Source of the DNA: Aporrectodea caliginosa
Taxonomy: Eukaryota; Annelida; Clitellata; Crassiclitellata; Lumbricidae
DNA length: 64,000 bases
Reading direction: 5' to 3'
NCBI GenBank assembly: GCA_020284085.1
Contig: JACEVL010000003.1
Span: forward strand, 124,001-188,000
Part shown: piece after piece, positions 23,701 to 32,771 of the stretch
Position numbering within the stretch: the first letter of the stretch is position 1
Layout of the letters: the number at the start of each line of letters is the position of its first letter
Made by a program: the position numbers and the translations under genes
The notes under the pieces: generated by a model
Seen by the model: the letters and a program-made list of their open reading frames with translations, nothing else
Told to the model about the DNA's origin: nothing
The model's database searches: none

Positions 23701-24545
23701 AGTTATTGAAAAGAGTTATTGAAAAGAGTTATTGAAAAGAGTTATTGAAAAGAGTTATTGAAAAGAGTTATTGAAAAGAGTTATTGAAAAGAGTTATTGA
23801 AAAGAGTTATTGAAAAGAGTTATTGAAAAGAGTTATTGAAAAGAGTTATTGAAAAGAGTTATTGAAAGAGTTATTGAAAAGAGTTATTGAAAAGAGTTAT
23901 TGAAAAGAGTTATTGAAAAGAGTTATTGAAAAGAGTTATTGAAAAGAGTTATTGAAAAGAGTTATTGAAAAGAGTTATTTATTGAAAAGAGTTATTGAAA
24001 AGAGTTATTGAAAAGAGTTATTGAAAAGAGTTATTGAAAAGAGTTATTGAAAAGAGTTATTGAAAAGAGTTATTGAAAGAGTTATTGAAAAGAGTTATTG
24101 AAAAGAGTTATTGAAAAGAGTTATTGAAAAGAGTTATTGAAAAGAGTTATTGAAAAGAGTTATTGAAAAGAGTTATTGAAAAGAGTTATTAAAAAGAGTT
24201 ATTGAAAAGAGTTATTGAAAAGAGTTATTGAAAAGAGTTATTGAAAAGAGTTATTGAAAAGAGTTATTGAAAAGAGTTATTGAAAAGAGTTATTGAAAAG
24301 AGTTTCTGAGTCATTGTAAAGAGTTATTGAAAAGAGTTATTGAAAAGAGTTATTGAAAAGTGAGTGACGAAAGTGACTGAAAAGAATTATTGAAAGAGTT
24401 ATTGGAAAGAGTTATTGAAAAGAGTTAACAAAAAGAGTTATCGGAAAGAGTTATTGAAAAGAGTAATTTGAAAAGAGTTATTGAAAAGAGTCATTGAAAA
24501 CAGTTATTGAAAAGAGTAATTGAAAAAGTTATTGAAAAGAATTGA
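17789..24545. repeat. giant 13-bp tandem array, about 520 copies
   Basis: The unit AGAGTTATTGAAA is repeated almost without substitution for about 6.75 kb. The visible variation is mainly small insertions or deletions between units (for example near 18311, 18491, 19788, 20051, 20146, 21197, 22227, 23975). Only the last 250 bp (24300-24545) carries many substitutions. Because 13 is not a multiple of three, stop codons occur in every frame and no protein can be encoded. The left edge lies in LINE sequence and the right edge abuts duplication copy B; the matching place beside copy A has no array. Confidence 0.97.
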
Positions 24546-25159
24546 TAAATATAGGTCCAGCAATTGATAAATATAGGTCCAGCAACTGAAAACGCTCAAT
24601 AACCTAGCACAGTTGTAGTCTTAGATTTGGACCAGAATAACAATATTCATGATGACGCTTGTTGAATAGCAATCAAGGCTGAAGAACAAGGCCTGATGTT
24701 CAATAATGTGTTTGGCCAGAGTTCAGTGTTTATTAGGCCATGAGACACAAGTTGAAAAAGATGCTGTGATGAACAGTAAGCCAATGCAGTGATTTTGTAT
24801 GGGGTTGTATTTTCATATCTTGATATATTTGTCATGACTCTAGCCAAGGATTACCATCACTCTGGAGCTCCTGTAGATTGGACTCGGTGATGCCAGAAAG
24901 AACTGAGTTACAGTAATATACATATATATGACACCTAATTCTGAGCAAATCATGAATGTGCATACATGTGTGACAATTTACGATACCACTAATGTATTTG
25001 ATAAAGGACATAATGCCAGCCAGGCTATGAGCAGCATCACCAACGCAACCCTTCCAGTTTGGAACATTTAAATTGTTCAGACTTTTTCAGATGAAGTGCC
25101 CAGCAGCAGATATTAAAATTTAATGATGTTAAAGAGAAGCTTTTTTGGCCACCATACAT

Positions 25160-27060
25160 TGCTTGTCTCCTCAAAGGCAGTGGACAACTTGTCATCTGCT
25201 TATAAATGTTACCCTATTGAATGACTGCCAAGTTTTCTACCTAGTGGTGTGGTATGCATTTATAGAGCACGAGAGAGCAGCCCTGAGGAACATCCTGTTT
25301 TAGAAAAGCCTTGGTTGAAAATGCCATATAACTATGCTGAGTATAAGTACACGGGCATATAGTTAGGGTAAAAATCAATTCAGTGTCACGATCAGAAAGC
25401 CAAAAACAATGCTCTGCCATCAATGCAAAAATGTGAATAGACACACCACCAAACGAAGCAGATAAGCCAATAGGAATAAATGCTGTCATGATACTCTTAT
25501 TCTCAGTGCATAAGATGTCATTAAGAGAAAGAAGAGCATATCTGTTGAATAAAACATATTATGGTATGCAGACTGAAATGAGGATTCGTGAATTAGTTGA
25601 AATAGATCTGTAATTAGACAGATGAACATAATGTGTTACATATTTCAATTCCAATTTCCAGATGCATTGTGCGAATTGCTGGGGATTGGGGTCAAACCCT
25701 CTACCCCTCGTCTTTCTTAGTACCCCATTGTTAAGTCTTCATTGCACACCCAAACTCCACATGAATCAAAGTCTGACTTCCCCTCATTCTTTTTTCTACA
25801 ATTCTCATACTGTCCAGGCAACATGCCAATCAGTGTGAGAAAATGAGTAAGAAGACATTATTAGTCAGCTAAAACTTTAATCATGCCTTTCCAAAAGGGC
25901 TGTGCTTGAACATAAACTAGTAGCACAGCTCTGGAATCACAATTTGGAGTAGTAACATGACCAAACTTTGCACTGTCCTGACATGGAAAATGTTAAAAAA
26001 TTGCATACCTGAAAAATTTTTCATCTTTTTTGAACTGAAATATCTACAAATTCTTCTTATTATTCTTTCAGTGTTCTGCCCTTATACAGGTATTATAAAA
26101 GGAATGCAGCAATACCATTCGTCTCTATTTTCCTTATTCCATTTTTCTTGCAGCATTTAAGTGAGTGAGAACAGCTTTTCCGCTACTCTCAAAATTCCTT
26201 GCTTGCGTTCCCACTGCTCGCCATGGAGTGTCACCCTGGTAACACCTGTGTTCCAATAAAACTCTCCTTTCCAGTTCACACTGCTCACACAGACCACTTT
26301 AACTGCTGTATCTGTTTTTTCATCATCCAGTCCAACATCATATGTCTTGGTCTTACAGGTGGTTTCTTTCTTTAAATTCTTCCTTCAAGCACTGTCTTCA
26401 GGAGCGAATTCCCACATATAGTGTGCGGCCAATCCAGTTCATTTGTCTCCTATTTAATGTGTTGACCATTGAACTCTCTTCTTGCACCAGTTGCAACACC
26501 CACTCTTATGTGTATATTCGCTCCTTCTGATCTTCTAGTTTCTCCACAGCCACATTTCAAAAGCCTCGAGCTTCTCCATTTCTGCATTTTCAATATTGTC
26601 CATTTCTCCGCTCGTGAATAATCTGGTGCTTTGCACTTTGGTTTGGAAAAGCGCTTTAGAAATTTAGAGATTACGAATACGACATTTACGATCCATAGAG
26701 TGTGACGCTCCATATGAGGCTTTATAGCATTCTTTCTTTACATTGAGACCCAGACCAACGTTTAGCTTTCCTATTTTGGAAATTGCTATGAAGATATGAG
26801 ATGGCGTGATCTAAAATTGGTTCGATTTTTTACGGAATGGTGTATTTCTAAGCACAGGCGTCATGCCATTCTGTCTTGAGACAGATCTGTAACATTAAGG
26901 GTTTAAGCAAGACAAATTTTAGTAGAAAATCACTTAAAGAATTTCTGGAAATGTGCATTATGGCTAACTATATTCACTTAACTACGATTCGTAATAATCG
27001 TAATCGTAGATTCCAAATTTATAATGCGATACAATAAAGCTAAGCGCAAAGCACTAGCTT
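25160..27060. other. unclassified insert specific to copy B
   Basis: No convincing gene. A minus-strand frame at 25241-25489 contains DVPQGCSLVLYKCIP, faintly like the PQG motif of a reverse transcriptase, without other supporting motifs. Another minus-strand frame near 26450-26713 is unrecognised. Probably old retroelement sequence. Confidence 0.3.
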
Positions 27061-28690
27061 ACTAACGAGCGCTGCGTCGTATCAGATGGGTTGTCCAGAG
27101 ATCGATGTTCAGTGGAGGTCAGAGTCCGGTTGCCAGAGAGACCAGAGACAGGCAGATCAGCTGTTATGGCGGGTATCGTCGAGGAGGAGAAAGCTTGGAA
27201 GGAAGAGAAGTTCAGAGATCAGGGTATGATTTCTTGAAGAGGCGAGACTTCGATTTGGAAAACCTGTGGCATGATAAGTAGAGGAGCTTAGTGATGGTGA
27301 GTGAGTGGCTGTTTTATTGGATTAATTGAGAATATTGGGGATTCAGGAGTAGTGAATGTAATCCCGGATCCCGGGATCCCGGGAATCCCGGAACTTTTGG
27401 CAATCCCGTAATCCCGGGATTGACAAAGACGGGATCCCGTATTTTCGGGATTACAAAAATCGGATTTTTATTATAATTACATGATGCACAGTCTAATTAT
27501 TCTTCCTTGGGCGATAGACGCTAATACGACAGATAATTAAGCAGATGCCCTAGTAAGACTGGAGTGCAGACGGACGGTCCCTTGCTGCCTTAATTAATCA
27601 GGTTGCTGCAGTGGTGCACCCTGCTGCCATGCTGCTGCTAGGCTAGCCTGCTACTGCCTGGGTTCCTCACGTTGCGGTCGGTCAGTGCGGTGGTCATCTG
27701 GTATTCTCGACCTGACTTCGGGCCATGGTATCACTATCAACTATTAAGCATCAACCCATCCCTGCAGCTGCTGGCCAAGTGTCATTACCTAATGAGTCAT
27801 TTCTCGAGCTCAATTCGCGGTCGAAGTGGATAAGGCGTATTGCATTAGCCTACTGTTATTTGACCTACTACTATACCTGGAACTATTATATACTACGTCT
27901 AGGACGATGACAGAATAGCGTTTAAAAACTAATTTAGTTAAATATATTTAATAGATTTCTTAAATAATAAACGTCGCGGAACGTGCATTATCGGCGGTAG
28001 GCCTACCACGGTAGGTGTTCTATGCTGTAAGATAAGCTCAAGGCTAGGACATTCTACTATTGACACTTTTATGTTTCTTGCGATCATTTTTTCGTAAATA
28101 ACTTTTAGCAATACATGGACATTGAATTTAACTTTTCATTTTAAGTAACAAGTTAACAATACAAAGCCACAATGTCCTAAAAATCATTGTTTTTAATACA
28201 CAACCGCGTTATAGCATTAAATATTGGGGCATATATAGCCTATGCCCTATTAATTTTATTCTACAGTCAATACGAATTTGTCCTTGCAAACGTCAATCCC
28301 GGGATCCCGGGATTGATTCATTTCTAATCCCGTAATCTCGGGATTGGCAAAATGCTCCGGGATTGCATTCCCTATTCAGGAGTTGAGCTGCAGTTTGGGA
28401 AATGGATCGGTTGGAGAACTTGAGGCGTTTCGTGACTGGATGAGGGGAGAGAGTGAGATATGAGGGTAGACCGGGACGGTGAAGAGTTAGCGAAGACAGT
28501 TTGGCTGTTAGTATTGCATTGAGTTGTAACTGAGCGATTAACCTTTGAAGTGGATGCACTTAAGGTTTTTCAACCAGTGGAGTGATTTAAGAACGAGAGT
28601 GATATCGTGATGCTATGGAGTTTATGGTGATGCTTGAGTGTGTATGTATGAACAGTCATTCCGCTGTGTTGAGCTCCAATGAAATTATGT
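27060..28690 (-). mobile_element. old CR1/L2-like LINE 3' fragment, interrupted
   Basis: The sequence matches the 3' part of the LINE at 33240-34790 (for example ACGAGCGCTGCGTC near 27063 and 33313, and TGGAGAACTTGAG near 28411 and 33643). It is antisense, full of stops and split by the hAT-like element 27350-28374. A sister copy without that insertion is at about 10430-10860. Confidence 0.55.
27350..28374. mobile_element. hAT-like MITE rich in CCCGGGAT
   Basis: The ends TAGTGAATGTAATCCCGG and, reversed, TAGGGAATGCAATCCCGG pair at 16 of 18 positions. They are flanked by TTCAGGAG at 27342-27349 and 28375-28382, an exact 8-bp duplication. Both subterminal regions carry tandem ATCCCGGG palindromes. 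No transposase. It is absent from duplication copy A, so it inserted after the duplication or was lost from A. Confidence 0.75.
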
Positions 28691-29224
28691 TCTGCAAACA
28701 TGTAAAATATTAACATTTTTCTGTTATTGTTTAGGAAGTATATGAAAATGACGATCAACATTTTTCAGAGCATCAACATCTTGTAAGACAAGGTTTCATC
28801 TTAACCATGTTACATTGGATTTGTTTTACCACAACTTTCGCTATTGTCAACTATTATATCTTCACTAATTATATCCTGAATAATAGCATAAAGTAGAGCT
28901 ACTATACAAAGGATGGAAAGATTCAGTATTTCGTCATGAAGTTTTTTCTGTGTGAAAAATTATTGAATTTACTCCAAAAGAACTACTACTGATGCATGAA
29001 ACATGAACGCTTTGTACAAGCATCTGAAAGACGAACTTAAAAAAAGTAATTGGCAATGTGTGAAACTGGACACAGCTGATGTTTGAAAAGCTACGAGACA
29101 ACAACAATTATTACAGAGACAATCACTATGAACCGCATACCAACACTCATCCATGTCAAGAATCTTGTGATCTGGGAAGAACATACGAATCATTTAAAAC
29201 ACAGACAATGGTAATTTATTTCAG

Positions 29225-29330
29225 AAACTGTTTACTCAATGTGATCATCTCACAGCTCATCAAAGAATCGATACTGGAGAAGATCGTTCTGGAGAAGAAC
29301 CTTGAAATTAACAATTAAGTGAGTATCCTG
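29225..29330 (+). other. candidate exon start with zinc-finger relic
   Basis: It is preceded by ATTTATTTCAG, a good 3' splice site, and contains LFTQCDHLTAHQRIDTGED, a finger helix and linker, then a stop before the main ATG. It parallels 11479-11569 in the sister gene. Confidence 0.45.
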
Positions 29331-30779
29331 ATGGCGAATACGAAAACCCATATGGTAGAAATACAGTACAGGTGCCACTTATGTGAGAAATCATTTAATC
29401 ACGGTGGTACTCTGAAAACGCACATGAGAACCCATACTGGTGAAAAACCATACAGGTGCCAGTTATTTCAGAAATCATTTAATCATGGTGGTACTCTTAA
29501 AACGCACATGAGAACCCATACTGGTGAAAAACCATACAGATGCCAGTTATGTCAGAAATCGTTTAATCAAGGTAGCTATCTTAAAACGCACACGAGAACC
29601 CATACTGGTGAAAGACCATACAGGTGCCAGCTATGTCAGAAATCATTTAATCAAGGTGGTAATCTGAAAATGCACATGAGAATCCATTCTGGTGAAAAAC
29701 CATACAGGTGTGAGCTATGTCAGAAATCATACAATGCAAGTGGTCATCTAAAAACGCATATGAGAACCCATACTGGGGAAAAACTGTACAGGTGCCAGTT
29801 ATGTCATAAATCATTTAATGAAAGTTGTACTCTGAAAACGCACATGAGAATCCATACTGGTGAAAAACCATACAGGTGCCAGCTATGTGAGATATCATTT
29901 AATAACAGTGGTCAACTGAAAACACACACGAGAGCCCATACTGGTGAAAAACCATACAGGTGCCAGTTATGTCAGAAATCATTTTATGTAAGTTCTACTC
30001 TGAAAACGCACATGAGAATCCATACTGGTGAAAAACCATACATGTGCCAGCTATGTCAGAAGTCATTTAATGAATGTGGTCATCTGAAAACGCACATGAG
30101 AATCCATACTGGTGAAAAACCATACAGCTGCCAGTTGTGTCGGTCATTTAGTAATGGTAGTAATCTGAAAAAGCACATGAGAACCCATAGTGGCGAAAAA
30201 CCACACAGCTGCCATTTATGTGAGAAATCATTTACCCGAGTAGGGACCTTGACGGTGCATATGAGAACGCACACAGGAGTTAAGCCATATATATGTGAGA
30301 GTTGTAATAAAGGATTCAGAGATATCGGACATCTAAATTGTCACAGAAAAACTCATGCAACTGAGAAGCAACACTCGCACAACAAACCTTACACAAAAAC
30401 CATATCTACAGCGAAAGAGTTTAAACTCCATGCAGGAACACCGCAACAGGATCCTAATATGGGAAGTGTAGTAATTGCTAACCTCTCTGATCATTTAATC
30501 GGATTCAGTAGTCCAGGAGTTCTTGTTAAAGAAAATGAACTTCGCTCAACGATCTTACATCCGCATTCTAGTGGAATTGCAGTTCCTTTTCCGAAGAGAT
30601 ATGGAGAATGTCGGTATATTGGCAAATTCAAATCTCCTTTGGATGCAAATATGTCTTTGTCAAAATGTTTTGGAGGTGGCATTTGCGACGACATGCTTGA
30701 AGTAGAGAAGGAATTTCTAGAGCATTGTTTTAGCCATCGATTTTCTCCACCTGACGACTTAGTTGCTGACCTGTGCTGA
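29331..30779 (+). CDS. C2H2 poly-zinc-finger protein, paralogue 3
   Basis: Intact frame of 482 residues from the first ATG; the in-frame stop at 29316-29318 fixes the start. About eleven fingers are canonical. Finger 2 has a Cys-to-Phe change (CQLF), and a late finger (CQLCRSFSNGSNL) is one residue short, so both probably fold poorly. The C-terminal segment and last atypical finger (CDDMLEVEKEFLEH) match the paralogues, although there the first cysteine pair reads GGGICDD, so one cysteine is lost. Helix residues differ from paralogue 2 (NHGGTL, NASGHL, NNSGQL, YVSSTL), suggesting a changed DNA target. Likely nuclear DNA-binding protein without KRAB or BTB domain. Same strand and same upstream and downstream blocks as paralogue 2, so it arose by segmental duplication. 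Confidence 0.9.
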   Translation: MANTKTHMVEIQYRCHLCEKSFNHGGTLKTHMRTHTGEKPYRCQLFQKSFNHGGTLKTHMRTHTGEKPYRCQLCQKSFNQGSYLKTHTRTHTGERPYRCQLCQKSFNQGGNLKMHMRIHSGEKPYRCELCQKSYNASGHLKTHMRTHTGEKLYRCQLCHKSFNESCTLKTHMRIHTGEKPYRCQLCEISFNNSGQLKTHTRAHTGEKPYRCQLCQKSFYVSSTLKTHMRIHTGEKPYMCQLCQKSFNECGHLKTHMRIHTGEKPYSCQLCRSFSNGSNLKKHMRTHSGEKPHSCHLCEKSFTRVGTLTVHMRTHTGVKPYICESCNKGFRDIGHLNCHRKTHATEKQHSHNKPYTKTISTAKEFKLHAGTPQQDPNMGSVVIANLSDHLIGFSSPGVLVKENELRSTILHPHSSGIAVPFPKRYGECRYIGKFKSPLDANMSLSKCFGGGICDDMLEVEKEFLEHCFSHRFSPPDDLVADLC

Positions 30780-31098
30780 CTTATGATTCCACATTATCAC
30801 AGTTGAAAACATTTGGAATTAGATATTCTGGACTAGATATTTAACAGAGTGATTTGCTTTAGGCCTACATCATTTTGTGAGACCTTTTTAGATTAGCAAT
30901 ATTGTCGTTTTCATAAAACTATATTAAGTAATAGTATTCATTTGCTTATTCTGCTTAGATTAGCCTAAGTGTTAGACGTTATGCGTGGTCATTACGAAAG
31001 ATAAATCTGTAATCAAGATTGTCATATATCCTGAATATTTTGTGTTTTGTTGTCTTTTGTAAGTTTTATGTTACATTTAAATCTATTCTTAACCTCTA

Positions 31099-31104
31099 AA
31101 TAAA
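31099..31104 (+). promoter_or_regulatory. candidate poly(A) signal of zinc-finger gene 3
   Basis: AATAAA about 320 bp after the stop, in the same CTCTAAATAAATAAGCTG context as 13632-13637. Confidence 0.6.
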
Positions 31105-31385
31105 TAAGCTGAATGACGTAAATTGCACATGCTTAAATTTTTCAAAACGAAATATATTTATTTAATACGCTGAAATTTTATAATTCCAATTGAAATTTCT
31201 CATCTGTTTTCAACTGGATGATATCATTGTTTGAAACTAACGTAAGCAGCCTCACTGTAGAGTAGTTTAAGAGTAATGCTTTAATGGCAAATGACGCATG
31301 TGCATGTAGCGTACATTCATATGGGTATACCTACTCGAAATCGCTGTGAGTTTTAGATCCTGATGCTACGCATAGAATTAATAAT

Positions 31386-31769
31386 TCTAGCAGCATGTAG
31401 CTTACTCAATTTTATCTTAAACCTTTAATGACCATGGTGGCAAAACTCTATGAAATTCTTTGGTTTGATAGATAATGGGGATGATATGAAGGGAAAAATG
31501 TGGAAAAAATTCTGCGACATTGGGAAATAGAAATATAGGCATGGAAATTCTTGTCCCTAAAAAGGGACGGTGGACACTACCGGTCACAGGTTTTTATCAT
31601 CATAATATGAAATTAAACGAATATTATTCGTTTAATTTCAAAATAATCCAGTTGACAAAACGCAACAGGTTACAAGTAGCACAATTAGCTAATAGAGTCA
31701 GGCAAAAGATAATAATTCAAAACAGATACAAGTAATTATAATACAATTAATATGTATCTTTAAACAAGA
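31386..31769. other. intergenic and probable LINE 3' UTR
   Basis: No gene seen. The part next to 31770 is probably the 3' untranslated end of the minus-strand LINE. A local inverted repeat, AATTAAACGAATATTATTCG followed by TTTAATT, lies at about 31612-31637. Confidence 0.4.
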
Positions 31770-32763
31770 TTATTGGTATGTAATTACATTTATCATTGAT
31801 TGGGAGATTAAAATTATGAATTCTGGGTCGTAAGTTAAATTTGATTTGCTGTGTAGGCGAGAAAATTCCTCGGAGAAATGACATGATTCCCCACAAATAG
31901 CCCGAAATAAGCCAGAATCAGCAGCTTGGGACATATCTACAACGCTAGGGGTAGTAGATAAGAGGAAGCCTCTACGTTTCATCCTATTTAGCATACTCTG
32001 TAATTTATTCCTATCAGTCTCACTGGCATACCCCCACCAGGCAGGGGAGGCATACATTAGGTGTGCAACAGTGGTTGCCATAGCAACATCATGCAATGCG
32101 AAAGTAGACATGCCATGATCTCTCAAAACACGGAGGGCGTATAGAGAAGTGGAACTTGAGGCAAGAACTTTTTCAGTATGCTTTGTCATGCGCATGTCAG
32201 AACTTAGGGTAATCCCTAGCACTCTAATTGTGTCAACCCTTTCAGCACCTTGGATGACAATAAGTATAGATGATGCTTTGAAACCCCTTTTTGAGAAAAT
32301 TATTTCACGAGTCTTAGATGGATTTAACTTCAAATTATTAGTTTTTGCCCAGGATGCCACATGGTCATATTCTTCGGCAGCTGTTCCAATATTAGATGAT
32401 CCTACTAATAAATAGGTATCATCAGCATATTTAACAAGAATATTAAATCTGTTTTTGGGATGAAGGTCAGCCGACCCAACTACGTAGGATCCAGGTCCAA
32501 CCCCAGATCCTTGAACAACACTAGCATTTATGAATGCAATTGACGAGACTTCTCCTTGAAACTTGGTGATATGCTTGCGGTCATGAAAATAGTTTGAAAG
32601 CCAATTGAAAATATGATCCGGAATATCAATAGATCCAAGCTTTTCCAACAAAGTGTGATGACGAATAGTGTCAAATGCTTTGGAGAAATCCATTGAGACC
32701 ATGATGACAAATTCATGTTCCTGTAAGAGGGAAGTAATGTGATGTAAGAGGGCGATTAAGGCA
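31770..32763 (-). mobile_element. LINE reverse transcriptase, 3' part (split)
   Basis: The minus-strand frame encodes the palm domain of a non-LTR reverse transcriptase. Motif DFSKAFDTI is near 32690, QGSGVGPGSYVV lies where PQGS normally sits, the active-site KYADDTYLLV is near 32420 and LKLNPSKTREIIF near 32325. A typical C-terminal region follows to the stop at 31770. The upstream code (HHITSLLQEHEF) is open to 32763 and then cut by the hAT-like element; the interrupted reading continues in frame at 35532-35615 with the GFRPTGSTTAAL motif. Jockey superfamily; 5'-truncated and inactive. Confidence 0.85.
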
Positions 32764-32771
32764 GCAGTAGT

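Larger units (their letters stand above)
24545..31385 (+). repeat. segmental duplication copy B
   Basis: Same order of blocks as 9818-13880, starting AATATAGGTCCAGCAACTG and ending GATCCTGATGCTACGC. It is longer because of about 2 kb at 25160-27220 and the hAT-like insertion 27350-28374. Both copies carry a zinc-finger gene with the same exon start, stop and poly(A) context. Confidence 0.75.

Noticed and set aside
17789..24545. CRISPR array or telomeric repeat
   Set aside because: No spacers; the 13-bp unit is directly tandem and does not resemble TTAGGG-type telomere sequence.
25241..25489. Reverse transcriptase fragment (DVPQG motif)
   Set aside because: A single short motif without the YADD or LNPSKT motifs is not enough for a call.
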